Position numbers and translations under genes: made by a program. Below are positions 1 through 9,544 of a DNA stretch of 64,000 nt, in pieces. The notes under the pieces are model-generated. The model saw nothing but the letters and a program-made list of their open reading frames with translations, ran no database searches and was not told the origin of the DNA. Within the stretch, counting starts at the first letter, position 1, and every line of letters begins with the position of its first letter. Source of the DNA: an uncultured Eubacteriales bacterium (GTDB lineage Bacteria > Bacillota > Clostridia > Christensenellales > CAG-138); the NCBI GenBank assembly GCA_900540495.1, contig UQGA01000003.1, positions 1 to 64,000 on the forward strand, in the 5' to 3' direction.

Positions 1-351
1 CTTGTAAATAGATTTTGACGCGCTCGCGCCACATCTTACCGCAATTCGGTGAATTTTCAGCCTTTTTGTTTTCTTTTTTGCCGCAAAAATAGCAAATAGT
101 TGCAAATATTTCTGAAAAAATTCGCAACATAACACAAGTTTGGGCCCTTGACAGGAAAGACCGAAAAGGCCGGTGTTTCATCGCGCACCCCGCTCTCCCC
201 CGCCCGCCTCCCGTATAAAAAGGCAAGGCAGGTTTTCGGTACAGGAATGCGCAAAGAAGCGATCAACCCGGCAAACTTGAGCGCTTAAACCAGAACGATT
301 TTTTGCATTGCAGGCGTTGCATGGGCGGCTTGCAGAGACGCGCCGGCTTAC
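1..351. other. Intergenic stretch with no gene recognised
   Basis: This AT-richer stretch at the window edge holds no open frame with a credible start, ribosome binding site or recognisable protein. I see no tRNA or rRNA signature. It lies downstream of the tRNA-Trp terminator on the minus strand. Confidence 0.5.
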
Positions 352-389
352 AAAAAGTTGAAGCAAGCAGGAAACGCTTGCTTCAACTT
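352..389 (-). terminator. Intrinsic terminator after tRNA-Trp
   Basis: A perfect 14-bp inverted repeat (355-368 with 376-389, 7-nt loop) is followed on the minus strand by a run of five T. It sits three bases past the tRNA-Trp 3' end and would terminate that transcript. Confidence 0.9.
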
Positions 390-391
390 GG

Positions 392-462
392 CAGGGGCAG
401 AAGGACTCGAACCCTCAAGAACGGTTTTGGAGACCGCTATGTTACCATTACATCATGCCCCT
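392..462 (-). tRNA. tRNA-Trp (CCA)
   Basis: The minus strand folds as a complete cloverleaf: a 7-bp acceptor stem (AGGGGCA with TGCCCCT), discriminator G, a T arm with loop TTCGAGT, and an anticodon loop CTCCAAA. This gives anticodon CCA at 428-430, decoding UGG. The gene has its own consensus promoter directly upstream and a strong terminator directly downstream, so it is a single-gene transcription unit. The CCA end is not encoded. Confidence 0.95.
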
Positions 463-480
463 TAACACGGCAACAGCTGA

Positions 481-509
481 ATTATACCATCCCGCATACG
501 CCTTGTCAA
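481..509 (-). promoter_or_regulatory. Consensus promoter of tRNA-Trp
   Basis: Minus strand: -35 TTGACA (504-509), 17-bp spacer, -10 TATAAT (481-486) preceded by TGG. It is a perfect sigma-A promoter. The -35 box overlaps the stop codon of the dipeptidase gene, so the tRNA is transcribed independently of that gene. Confidence 0.88.
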
Positions 510-1435
510 ACAAATTGGAGGATGAACCGATACAGGTTTTCAAACAGAATCCTGTTGACCTCGTCTTTTGAAAACCCGGCGTGTAACAGTACGTCCGCCA
601 GCATCGGAAAATCCCGGCTGGTCGCAAGATCGCGCGGATAGACGGGCATCCCGTCAAAATCGGACCCAATGGCGCAGCAGGCAACTCCCCCTACGGCACA
701 GATGTGTTCGATCTGTCGGACGATGTCGTCGATGCAGGCGTTTACGTTGCGCGTAAGCTGCTTGTTGTAAAAGTTGACGCCGACCGTGCCCCCGCAAGCC
801 GCAATGGCGCGAATGTGCTCGTCGCTCAGGGAGCGCGGCGAGGGGAAAACTGCGCGTGCGTTGGAGTGCGAGGCGAACACGGGGCGCGTGGACAGGCGCA
901 GCACGTCGTCGATTCCGGCGTCGCTTAAATGCGATACATCGATCGCCATACCGATGCGGTTCATCTCGGTAACCACCTCGCATCCGAGCGGCGTCAGCCC
1001 GTGATTGCCGCGGGCGAGCGCTGCGCCGGCCAGCTCGTTGTTGTCGTTCCATGTGAGCGACATGGCGCGCACGCCAAGGCGATGCAGCACGCGCAGTACG
1101 GCAAGACTGCCCTCAATGGCCTCGCCGCCCTCGACGGTCAACACGGTAAAGACTTCCCCCGTATCATTATTCATCCGCGCTGAGGGCGTCAGCGGGAGCA
1201 GCCATGGATGTTGGTCATGCATCTCGTAATAAGCGTCAATCATGGCCAGGCACTGCTGTAAAGGCGGGATATGGAGCGACATATCGATCCAGGCAGCAAA
1301 GAATTGCAGACGTACGCCTCCATCGAGCAGGTGCGCAGCCGTAACGTTCTGCCTCTTTTTCGGCGCATCAAGGTCGTATCCTTCGTTGGCGGCTCCATAG
1401 AGGAAATCGCAGTGACCGTCTGCAATCTGAAACAT
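506..1435 (-). CDS. Membrane dipeptidase family (M19) peptidase
   Basis: About 309 residues, typical for bacterial renal-dipeptidase-like (peptidase M19) metal enzymes that cleave dipeptides. Visible family signatures: an N-terminal DGHCD motif, a central EGGEA segment (metal-bridging Glu), VSHLSD and ASHSNAR carrying metal-binding His, and GSDFDG near the C-terminus. No signal peptide is seen, so it should be cytoplasmic. An upstream in-frame TTG at 1441 exists, but AGGAG lies only 3 nt from it and about 8-9 nt from the ATG at 1435, so I chose 1435. It lies downstream of rny with a possible terminator between. The substrate is unknown. Confidence 0.88.
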   Translation of the reverse strand: MFQIADGHCDFLYGAANEGYDLDAPKKRQNVTAAHLLDGGVRLQFFAAWIDMSLHIPPLQQCLAMIDAYYEMHDQHPWLLPLTPSARMNNDTGEVFTVLTVEGGEAIEGSLAVLRVLHRLGVRAMSLTWNDNNELAGAALARGNHGLTPLGCEVVTEMNRIGMAIDVSHLSDAGIDDVLRLSTRPVFASHSNARAVFPSPRSLSDEHIRAIAACGGTVGVNFYNKQLTRNVNACIDDIVRQIEHICAVGGVACCAIGSDFDGMPVYPRDLATSRDFPMLADVLLHAGFSKDEVNRILFENLYRFILQFV

Positions 1436-1515
1436 GGGCAATCGCTCCTTTCATGCCGGTAGTGGCTTTCCAGTATGATATCCCGCCCGCATCGGGTCTT
1501 GGCCTGTCAAATCGT

Positions 1516-1575
1516 AAAAGGGCGAAGAGCGCCCGAGTAAAGCTGGGGATATGCGGCGTTTCCACATATCCCCAG
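1516..1575 (-). terminator. Two tandem hairpins between rny and the dipeptidase gene
   Basis: Minus strand: an 11-bp perfect stem (1543-1553 with 1565-1575) lies just after the rny stop. Further on, a 5-bp GC stem (1520-1524 with 1530-1534) is followed by TTTT. The second could terminate rny transcription. The T tract is short, so termination is likely partial. Confidence 0.45.
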
Positions 1576-1607
1576 GATAAATCTGCAAAAAGGCGTTGGA
1601 CATCCGG

Positions 1608-3149
1608 TCATTTCGCGTAGTCGACGGTGCGCGTTTCGCGGATGACGTTGACCTTGATCTGACCGGGGTACTCCAACTCGTCCTCGATGCGCTTGGCGAT
1701 ATCCTTGGCCATGATGATGGTATCGCTGTCGGAGATCTTCTCCGGCTTGACGATAATGCGTACCTCGCGCCCCGCCTGGATCGCAAAAGAGGTGTCCACG
1801 CCGTCAAACGAGTTGGCGATCTCTTCGAGCTTTTCAAGACGCTTGATGTAAGTTTCCAGCGTCTCGCGGCGCGCGCCGGGACGGGCGGCGGAAATGGCAT
1901 CTGCCGCCTGCACGAGAATCGCCTCGATGGTCGTCGGTTCCACATCGCCATGATGCGCCATGATCGCATGAACGATCTGGTTGTTCTCACGGTATTTTTT
2001 GGCCAGGTCGGCGCCAATCTGCGCATGGGAACCTTCCACTTCGTGATCGATGGATTTGCCGATATCGTGCAGCAGTCCGGCGCGCTTCGCCAGCGCCACG
2101 TTCGCGCCAAGCTCAGCAGCCATGATGCCGGCAAGATGCGCGACCTCGATGGAGTGGTTGAGCACGTTCTGACCATAACTTGTGCGATAGCGCATACGGC
2201 CAAGGTAACGAACAAGCTCATGGTGCAGACCGTTCACACCCGTGTTGAGCACCGCCTGCTCGCCCGCTTCGCGGATCTGTGCGTCCACCTCCTTGCGCGC
2301 CTTCTCCACCGTCTCCTCAATGCGCGCCGGATGGATGCGGCCGTCAAGAATCAGTTTTTCGAGCGTGATGCGCGCGATCTCGCGGCGCACCGGATCAAAC
2401 CCGGAGAGAATTACGGCTTCCGGCGTATCGTCAATGATGAGGTCGACGCCCGTGGCCGTTTCGAGTGCGCGAATATTGCGCCCTTCGCGGCCGATGATGC
2501 GGCCCTTCATCTCATCGTTGGGCAACGGCACGACGGATACCGTCGTTTCCGCCACATGGTCCGCTGCGCACCGCTGGATGGCTAACGCGACGATATTGCG
2601 AGCGCGTTTGTCCGCCTCCTCTTTTGTTTTGGCCTCAATTTCGCGGATGAGCAGAGCAGCATCGTGTCGGGCTTCCCGCTCGACATTTTCGAGGAGAATT
2701 TCCCGTGCCGCATCCATAGACAATCCGGAAATGCGCTCCAGTTCCGCCAACTGCTGGTCATGCAGGGCGGCGACATCAGCCTCTGCCTTTTCTACGCCGT
2801 TCTCACGCTTGGCCAGCTCCTTTTCGCGCTGCTCCAGGCCTTCCATCTTTTTATCCAGCGATTCCTCGCGCTGAAACAGACGGCGTTCCGTGCGTTGCAG
2901 CTCCGCCCTGCGTTCGCGGTTTTCCCTCTCGGTTTCTGTGCGGGTCTTGATGGCCTCTTCCTTGGCCTCCAGAATCATTTCCTTTTTGATGTCAGCTGCC
3001 TTGACCCTGGCCTCTTCATACAGTTGTTTTACCGCGTCTTCCGCCTTGGCTACCTTTGCTTCGGCCACATTTTTGCGGTAAGCGTAACCGATCAACAGGC
3101 CGATGGTCAGAATCAGGACCCCACCGGCGAGATACATCCACCATTCCAT
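1608..3149 (-). CDS. rny: Ribonuclease Y
   Basis: 513 residues, the usual length of RNase Y, the membrane-anchored endoribonuclease that initiates mRNA decay in Firmicutes. Order of parts: one N-terminal transmembrane helix (about residues 4-22), a long Glu/Lys/Arg-rich coiled coil (about 25-200), a KH domain containing IIGREGRN (about 215-270), and an HD domain with the LLHDIGKS metal motif and a downstream HGD motif. It is separated by about 200 bp from the upstream polC operon. I see a GGAG-type ribosome binding site but no clear promoter. Identification is firm. Confidence 0.97.
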   Translation of the reverse strand: MEWWMYLAGGVLILTIGLLIGYAYRKNVAEAKVAKAEDAVKQLYEEARVKAADIKKEMILEAKEEAIKTRTETERENRERRAELQRTERRLFQREESLDKKMEGLEQREKELAKRENGVEKAEADVAALHDQQLAELERISGLSMDAAREILLENVEREARHDAALLIREIEAKTKEEADKRARNIVALAIQRCAADHVAETTVSVVPLPNDEMKGRIIGREGRNIRALETATGVDLIIDDTPEAVILSGFDPVRREIARITLEKLILDGRIHPARIEETVEKARKEVDAQIREAGEQAVLNTGVNGLHHELVRYLGRMRYRTSYGQNVLNHSIEVAHLAGIMAAELGANVALAKRAGLLHDIGKSIDHEVEGSHAQIGADLAKKYRENNQIVHAIMAHHGDVEPTTIEAILVQAADAISAARPGARRETLETYIKRLEKLEEIANSFDGVDTSFAIQAGREVRIIVKPEKISDSDTIIMAKDIAKRIEDELEYPGQIKVNVIRETRTVDYAK

Positions 3150-3352
3150 GCTCCAAAATCTCCAGTCTCATAATATAAAAACAGCCGCGCAACGCTGCAC
3201 GGCAAATGATTCACTCAATCAATATCTGAATAGCGTGCCAAGGAAAGTACGGCCCTGAACGCTAATGGTATCCATCAATTTATAGAATCACCGCACGAGT
3301 GCAGGTTGTTTTCTCAAACATATTGTATAGCAATTCCCATTTCCCGTCAAGG

Positions 3353-6300
3353 TTAAAACAGGGAAATCTGATTGGACTTCGGCAAGTTTCCAAAGCAGCC
3401 GCAACGCTCCAGCGCCGCGATGACTCCGCTGTTAGCGCCGGTGCGTGTCTGAAAATCTTCCACCGACAAAAACGGTTCCGACCCCCGCTTTTCCGCTATG
3501 GAAATCGCTGCGTTGTCGCCGACGCCGGCAATCGCGTTGAACGGAGGACGAAGCCCTTCAGGCTCGATGCGAAAATGCGTTGCGTCCGACCGGTAGATAT
3601 CGACCGGCAACAGGCGGATGCCGCGGAGGTTCATCTCATAAACGACCTCCAGAATCGTGATGAGTTCTTTATCGCGCTTGCGCTCGGCCGCATCCTTGTT
3701 CGGGGCGTTTTTTTCAAGTTCGCGGATGGTTCGCAGCAATGCCTCCGGATCGCCTGAAGCCACCTCCACGTCGAACGCATCCGCGCGGACGGTAAAGTAG
3801 ACCGCATAGAATGCTTCCGGATAATGCACTTTGAAATAGGCGATGCGGAACGCCATCATGACGTAGGCGACGGCATGACCGCGCGGGAACATGTATTTGA
3901 TTTTTTTGCAGGAGTCGATGAACCACGCCGGGATCTTGCCTTCGCGCATGGCGGCCTCCATCTCGTCGGTCAACCCCCTGCCCTTTCGCACGCGTTCCAT
4001 GATGGTAAACGACAGCCGCGCTTCCATGCCGTGCGCAATGAGATAGTTCATGATATCGTCGCGCGTGCAGATGACCTCCGACAGCTTGGCGATCTTGTTT
4101 TTGACGAGCGTTTCCGCATTGTTGAGCCAGACGTCGGTACCATGCGTCAACCCTGCAATACGCACGAGTTCCTCCATCGTGTGCGGCTGCGTGTCCTCCA
4201 GGACCTTGCGCACAAAGTCCGTCCCGAATTCCGGGATGCCCAGCGAGCCTACGGAACAATCGAGCGCGCTCAGATCAATGCCAAGCGGCTCCGGCGAGAC
4301 GAAGATGCGCATGGTCTGCGCGTCATCGAGGGGAATCTCCCGCGGGTTTAATCCGGTGATGTCCTGCAGCATGCGCAAAGCGGTCGGATCGTCGTGGCCA
4401 AGAATGTCAAGCTTGACGAGCCGATCATCCATCGCATGGAAATCAAAATGTGTGGTAATGGTGTTCTTGTCCTTTTTGTCCGCCGGATACTGGATCGGCG
4501 TATAGTCCAGGATATCATCGCCCTTTGGTACGATGACGATGCCGCCCGGATGCTGCCCGGTGGTGACCTTGACGTTCAGACACCCCTGACAAAGCCGCTC
4601 CATCTCCGCTTTGCGCAGCGTAATGCCTGTCGTTTCCATGTAGTGATAGATGCATTCATACGCTTTGCGCTCCGCCAGGCCGGAAATCGTGCCCGCGCGA
4701 AAAGCATGGCCCTGTCCAAACATTTCTTCCACATATTTATGCGCAACCGGCTGATATTCGCCGGAAAAATTGAGGTCGATATCCGGCGTTTTGTCGCCCT
4801 CAAACCCCAGAAACACTTCAAATGGGATCAGAAATCCCTGCTTTTGATACCGCGTGCCGCAGACGGGGCAATCCTTGTCCGGCATATCTACCCCACAGGT
4901 ATAGCATTGCAGATCGATATCAAAATCGCTATGGCGGCAGTTCGGGCATACATAATGCGGCGGGAGCGCATTGACCTCCGTGATACCCGCCATCGTGGCG
5001 ACAAAAGAGGAGCCGACTGAGCCGCGGGAGCCGACGAGGTAGCCGTCGCTGTTGGATTTATGGACCAGCCGCTGCGCCATGAGGTACAGCGAAGCAAATC
5101 CGTTGCCGATGATGGACCCCAGTTCGCGGTCGAGCCGCTGCTGCACGATTTCCGGCAGCTGGTCACCGTAGATCTCATGCGCCCTGCGAAGCGCCATATC
5201 GCGCAACTCGTTTTCCGCGTTCGGGATCTCCGGCGCATGCGTTCCGTCCGGAAACGGTTTGAGCGTTTCGCACCGGTCGGCAATTTTGTTTGGCGCTTCG
5301 ATGACAACCTCATGCGCCGTTTCTTCACCGAGGTAAGAAAACTCGTCCAGCAGTTCGTCCGTGGTCTTAAAGTACAACGGCGCCTGCTCCGCCGCATCGG
5401 CAAAGCCAAGCTTCATCATCAGGATCTTCCGATAGATGGCGTCATCCGGTTCGAGAAAATGCACGTCTCCGGTCGCCACAACCGGAATCCCGAGTTTCTT
5501 CCCAAGCGCGACGATGCGGCGATTGATTTCCCGCAGCGCATCATCATCCGGAACGATGCCCTCACGCACCATGAACGCATTGTTGCCAAGCGGCTGGATC
5601 TCCAGATAATCGTACATCCGGGCGATGCTCTCAAGCGTTTCCTCCGGTTCGCCGCGCAGGACCGCCTGATACAGCTCACCCTGCTCGCAGGCGGACCCGA
5701 GCAACAGCCCGCCACGAAACAGCGACAAGAGACTGCGCGGAATGGTCGGCCTGCCGCGGAAATGGTCAAGATGCGCATAGCTGACGAGGCGGTACAGGTT
5801 TTTCATGCCTTCCTGCGTGACGGCAAGTAAAACAATATGGTTGGTCTTCTGGCGCAGCCGCTCCCGCTCCTCGCCTTCCCGAAAACCGGAGAGCAGCGCG
5901 ATATCGCCGGATTTCTGCTTTGCATGGTCCTGCTGTTTTACGGCAGGCGAGCGATGGACAGGGATGGTGGTGACGCCCTGTTCGCGCATCAAATCCAGCA
6001 AGCGCAGAAAAACCTGCGCGGTCGCCGCGGCGTCATCGATGGCTCGATGATGATTGTCCAGGCTTACCCCAAAGTGTGCGCACACCGTATCGAGCTTGTG
6101 GTTTGGCAGGTCATGCGCCAGATAGCGGGAGAGCAGCAGCGTATCCGCATACGGCGCTGGAAAGGAGATGCCATATCGCGCGCCATGATACCGGATAAAG
6201 CCGACGTCGAAACCGGCATTGTGCGCCACAAGGCAGCATCCGCTGGAAAAAGATGCAAACCGCTGCAGCACCTCGCGCGCCGGCGGCGCACCGACGAGCA

Positions 6301-7396
6301 TCTCGGAATCGATGCCGGTCAGTTCCGTGATGTTGGACGGGATCAAAACGCCGTCGTTTATGAACGTTTGGAATCGATCGACGACCACGCCGCCGGAGAT
6401 CTTGACGGCGCCAATTTCAATGATATCTGCGTGTTCAGGTTTCAGGCCGGTGGTCTCGATGTCGAACACAACATAGGTCTCGCTGATATCAATGAGCTCA
6501 CAATCCGGCAACAGATACCCCTCGACGCCGAAGATCGCTTTGACGCCGGTTTTCTTTGCAGCCTTTGCTGCCTCCGGGAAGGCCTGCACCACACCGTGAT
6601 CCGTAATGGCCAGAGCGCGGTGGCCCCACCGCTTTGCCATCTGAAACGCCTGTGTCACATCGGTCAGGCCGTCCATGGTGGACATGCGGGAGTGCAGATG
6701 GAGTTCTACGCGTTTTTCCTCCGCCCTGTCCTCCCGATAGGCAGCCGGGACAATATTGATATCGTTGACGAACAGATGAAGCTCCTTGGCATAGTGCGGC
6801 AACTTGCAAATCCCGCGCACGGCAACCCGTTCCCGCGTACCCACGAGAGGCTGCACCCGTTCCAAAAGCCGCTGCGCGCGACCTTCCTCATAAAAGGTGC
6901 ATATGCAATAGATCGAGTCCGTATGATCCGTAACGTTCAGCTGCACGCGGTAGCTCAGCCGCCCATCCCTGCCCTTCCAGCCCTCGCGCATCTCTGCCGA
7001 GACCACAAAGCCCAGGATGGCAATGGGGTCCTTCCCTTCGGTAAGCTCGTGGATGGGTGCAAAGGCGTTCGCATGGATGGCGCTGCCGCAGAGCACGTTG
7101 TCGTTTGCTTTTGGGGATGGTTTGGGCATGGCGGCGCGTTTGGGCGCGGAGGGCGCGTCCTGTTTCGCATCAAACGACGGTGCCTGCTCGGCCTCAAATC
7201 TTACGGAAAGCCCCGGCAACCTCTCGGATAATGCCTGCAACAGCGCAGCGCGGCGCTCCGAAGCGAGCGGCATATCCGCACGCAATAACACCGTCAGCTG
7301 CCGGTTGTCGCGGTTGAGCCTGACGGATTCTATGGCGTTGAAGCTGGAGTCGATGCCGGCGTCAAACGGAGCGCCGGGAGCCGATTTGAGTTCCAT
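3353..7396 (-). CDS. polC: DNA polymerase III alpha subunit, PolC type
   Basis: 1347 residues; Gram-positive replicative polymerase with built-in proofreading. Visible order: variable N-terminal domain (1-100), OB fold (about 100-220), split PHP domain starting at ELHLHSRMS (231), DEDD exonuclease starting at FDIETTGL (311) inserted in PHP, then the palm with a Cys-rich zinc segment (CPNC...CPVCG) and the catalytic PDIDLNF motif, fingers and C-terminal domain. It is about 90 residues shorter than the Bacillus enzyme, mainly at the N-terminus. Last gene of the pyrH-to-polC operon, starting 6 bp after ispG with its binding site overlapping the ispG stop, so translation is probably coupled. Confidence 0.98.
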   Translation of the reverse strand: MELKSAPGAPFDAGIDSSFNAIESVRLNRDNRQLTVLLRADMPLASERRAALLQALSERLPGLSVRFEAEQAPSFDAKQDAPSAPKRAAMPKPSPKANDNVLCGSAIHANAFAPIHELTEGKDPIAILGFVVSAEMREGWKGRDGRLSYRVQLNVTDHTDSIYCICTFYEEGRAQRLLERVQPLVGTRERVAVRGICKLPHYAKELHLFVNDINIVPAAYREDRAEEKRVELHLHSRMSTMDGLTDVTQAFQMAKRWGHRALAITDHGVVQAFPEAAKAAKKTGVKAIFGVEGYLLPDCELIDISETYVVFDIETTGLKPEHADIIEIGAVKISGGVVVDRFQTFINDGVLIPSNITELTGIDSEMLVGAPPAREVLQRFASFSSGCCLVAHNAGFDVGFIRYHGARYGISFPAPYADTLLLSRYLAHDLPNHKLDTVCAHFGVSLDNHHRAIDDAAATAQVFLRLLDLMREQGVTTIPVHRSPAVKQQDHAKQKSGDIALLSGFREGEERERLRQKTNHIVLLAVTQEGMKNLYRLVSYAHLDHFRGRPTIPRSLLSLFRGGLLLGSACEQGELYQAVLRGEPEETLESIARMYDYLEIQPLGNNAFMVREGIVPDDDALREINRRIVALGKKLGIPVVATGDVHFLEPDDAIYRKILMMKLGFADAAEQAPLYFKTTDELLDEFSYLGEETAHEVVIEAPNKIADRCETLKPFPDGTHAPEIPNAENELRDMALRRAHEIYGDQLPEIVQQRLDRELGSIIGNGFASLYLMAQRLVHKSNSDGYLVGSRGSVGSSFVATMAGITEVNALPPHYVCPNCRHSDFDIDLQCYTCGVDMPDKDCPVCGTRYQKQGFLIPFEVFLGFEGDKTPDIDLNFSGEYQPVAHKYVEEMFGQGHAFRAGTISGLAERKAYECIYHYMETTGITLRKAEMERLCQGCLNVKVTTGQHPGGIVIVPKGDDILDYTPIQYPADKKDKNTITTHFDFHAMDDRLVKLDILGHDDPTALRMLQDITGLNPREIPLDDAQTMRIFVSPEPLGIDLSALDCSVGSLGIPEFGTDFVRKVLEDTQPHTMEELVRIAGLTHGTDVWLNNAETLVKNKIAKLSEVICTRDDIMNYLIAHGMEARLSFTIMERVRKGRGLTDEMEAAMREGKIPAWFIDSCKKIKYMFPRGHAVAYVMMAFRIAYFKVHYPEAFYAVYFTVRADAFDVEVASGDPEALLRTIRELEKNAPNKDAAERKRDKELITILEVVYEMNLRGIRLLPVDIYRSDATHFRIEPEGLRPPFNAIAGVGDNAAISIAEKRGSEPFLSVEDFQTRTGANSGVIAALERCGCFGNLPKSNQISLF

Positions 7397-7402
7397 GTTC
7401 CC

Positions 7403-8482
7403 CTAGTTCCTGTCCGCTGTCCGCCGTGCATTCAACATGGCGGTCGCTTCATGTACGAGCAGGGCGATCATGTCCTCCGCCTGCCCGTGTGCAAATTTTT
7501 CTCCGTGCTTGAACAGCACGCCATTCCCATCGCCGAAAGCGATACCGATGTCCGCATCCGTAGCCTCTCCAGGGCCGTTGACCGCACAACCCATGACCGC
7601 CACGCGAAGATAACCGCACTCGTGCGGTAGCGCCGCATTGACACGGGCGACCGCCTGCATGAGGTCGACGCGCGTACGCCCACAGGTGGGGCAGCTCACA
7701 ATCTCGATATCGTCCCGGCGCAGGCGGAGAGCGCGCAGGATCTCCACGCCCGCACGCACCTCCTGTATCGGCGAATCCGTCAGGGAAATACGCAGCGTAT
7801 CGCCGATGCCTTCCAGCAGCAAGGCCCCGATGCCTGCGGCGGACTTGATCAGGCCCCTTTCAGGCGTACCGGTCTCCGTGATGCCGATGTGCAGCGGATA
7901 ATCCACGAGCGACGCCATTCGCCGGTACGCCTCCACCGTTGTGGAAACCGTGGAAGACTTGAGCGAAATGACCATGTTGTAAAAATGCGCTTTTTCTAAA
8001 ATCCGTACGTGGCGTAGCGCGCTTTCCACCATGGCGACGGGGGAATCAGGTCCATATTGCCGTCTGAGATCAGGCTCGAGCGAACCGGCGTTGACCCCGA
8101 TGCGGATCGGCGTATGATGATGGTTTGCACAATCCACGACCTTTTCCACACGCGCCTGAGAACCGATATTCCCGGGATTGAGGCGAAGCTTGTCCACCCC
8201 GTTCTCTATGGCGCCGATGGCCAGGCGGTGGTCAAAGTGGATATCCGCCACGAGCGGGATGTGGATGGCCTTGTGGATGGCGGGGATCGCATGCACGCAG
8301 GCTTCATCGAATACGGAAACGCGCACAATTTCACAGCCCGCGCGCTCCAGCTCGAGGATCTGAGCGATGGTTGCGTCGCTGTCCCTTGTATCCGTATTCG
8401 TCATGGACTGCACGCTGATGGGCGCGTCGCCGCCGATGCGGACGTTACCGACCGAGACGCTGCGCGTATTGCGTCTTTGCAT
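7403..8482 (-). CDS. ispG: 4-hydroxy-3-methylbut-2-enyl diphosphate synthase
   Basis: 359 residues; penultimate step of the non-mevalonate isoprenoid pathway, reducing MEcPP to HMBPP with a 4Fe-4S cluster. Cluster ligands are visible as C264 and C267 (SCPTCGRT) and C299 with Glu306 (GCAVNGPGE). The N-terminal TIM barrel carries SVQSMTNTDT. An AGGAGG site lies 6 nt before the ATG. It lies between rseP and polC in the same operon as dxr, another enzyme of this pathway, and uppS, which uses its products. Confidence 0.97.
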   Translation of the reverse strand: MQRRNTRSVSVGNVRIGGDAPISVQSMTNTDTRDSDATIAQILELERAGCEIVRVSVFDEACVHAIPAIHKAIHIPLVADIHFDHRLAIGAIENGVDKLRLNPGNIGSQARVEKVVDCANHHHTPIRIGVNAGSLEPDLRRQYGPDSPVAMVESALRHVRILEKAHFYNMVISLKSSTVSTTVEAYRRMASLVDYPLHIGITETGTPERGLIKSAAGIGALLLEGIGDTLRISLTDSPIQEVRAGVEILRALRLRRDDIEIVSCPTCGRTRVDLMQAVARVNAALPHECGYLRVAVMGCAVNGPGEATDADIGIAFGDGNGVLFKHGEKFAHGQAEDMIALLVHEATAMLNARRTADRN

Positions 8483-8492
8483 TAAGTGCCTC

Positions 8493-9527
8493 CTATCCGC
8501 GAATCAAGTTCATGATGTCGTTGTACATCAAAAACACCATCAGCAGGAGCAGGACGACCAGGCCGATAAAATGCACCATCCCCTCTTTTTGGGGATCGAC
8601 CGGCTTGCCGCGAATGATTTCAATGACGATGAACAGCAGACGGCCGCCATCGAGAGCCGGAATGGGCAGCAGATTGAAAATCACAAGGCTCATGCTGAGC
8701 AGCAGAAGGATCTGGAGGGTCGTTTCCAGACCATACCGAACGGCCTCGCTGATGTAGGCGATGGAGCCGACCATGCCGGCCATGTCGGTGGATTGCACCT
8801 CACCCTGAAAGAGCGAGCCAAAAAACCGGAACGTTTCTCGAACGATTCCCCAGAGATAGTTGAACGACTCGCCGATTGCCGCAAAAAAGCCGTAGGCCTT
8901 ACGAACCGGGCCAATGGTAATGCCCAGAACGTTGTAGCCCGCTTCCTCGTCGTACAGATCCTGCACCTGCAGGTCGATTCGCTCGCCGTCGCGCTCAACA
9001 GTGATGGTGGCATTCTCGCCGTCGGCCGCACGAATCATGGGGACGGCGTCTGCATAATAGGTGATGCGCTTCCCATCGACCGCATACAGGATATCACCCG
9101 GCATGAACCCGGCCGCGGCGGCAGGCGTATCCTCGCCGGAAAATTCAAGCACGCTCGGGACATAGTTGCCATACGCCAGAAGTGTCACGGTCGAGAGGAC
9201 CAGCGCAAGCAGCAGGTTCATCAGCGGGCCGGCAATGATGACGCAAAACCGCTTCCACGCCTTTTGCGCGTTAAAACAACGGCCGTCAACCGCCTCCTCA
9301 TCCTCTCCCAGAAAGCGGCACATGCCGCCGATGGGCAGGGCGCGCAGGCTATACTGCGTACCGTTCTTCGTGGTCTTGAGCAATACCGGTCCCATGCCGA
9401 CGGCAAACTCCAAAATTGTGAACCCAAGCCGCCGGCCCACAATATAGTGGCCGAACTCGTGCGCGGTGATCAGTACCCCGACAAGTACAATAGCTGCCAG
9501 AATGGATAGTATCAACGTCGTATCCAA
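8493..9527 (-). CDS. rseP: Site-2 zinc metalloprotease RseP
   Basis: 344 residues, an M50 intramembrane protease that trims transmembrane segments of anti-sigma factors and remnant signal peptides. The first membrane helix carries the zinc motif HEFGH (residues 23-27); a PDZ domain follows around 110-200; a C-terminal helix carries LPIPALDGG with the third zinc ligand. The start is TTG at 9527 after a weak AGGCG-like site, 17 bp from dxr. Placement between dxr and ispG is the usual order in Clostridia. Its substrate is not in this window. Confidence 0.95.
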   Translation of the reverse strand: MDTTLILSILAAIVLVGVLITAHEFGHYIVGRRLGFTILEFAVGMGPVLLKTTKNGTQYSLRALPIGGMCRFLGEDEEAVDGRCFNAQKAWKRFCVIIAGPLMNLLLALVLSTVTLLAYGNYVPSVLEFSGEDTPAAAAGFMPGDILYAVDGKRITYYADAVPMIRAADGENATITVERDGERIDLQVQDLYDEEAGYNVLGITIGPVRKAYGFFAAIGESFNYLWGIVRETFRFFGSLFQGEVQSTDMAGMVGSIAYISEAVRYGLETTLQILLLLSMSLVIFNLLPIPALDGGRLLFIVIEIIRGKPVDPQKEGMVHFIGLVVLLLLMVFLMYNDIMNLIRG

Positions 9528-9544
9528 CTAAACGCCTGCTTTCA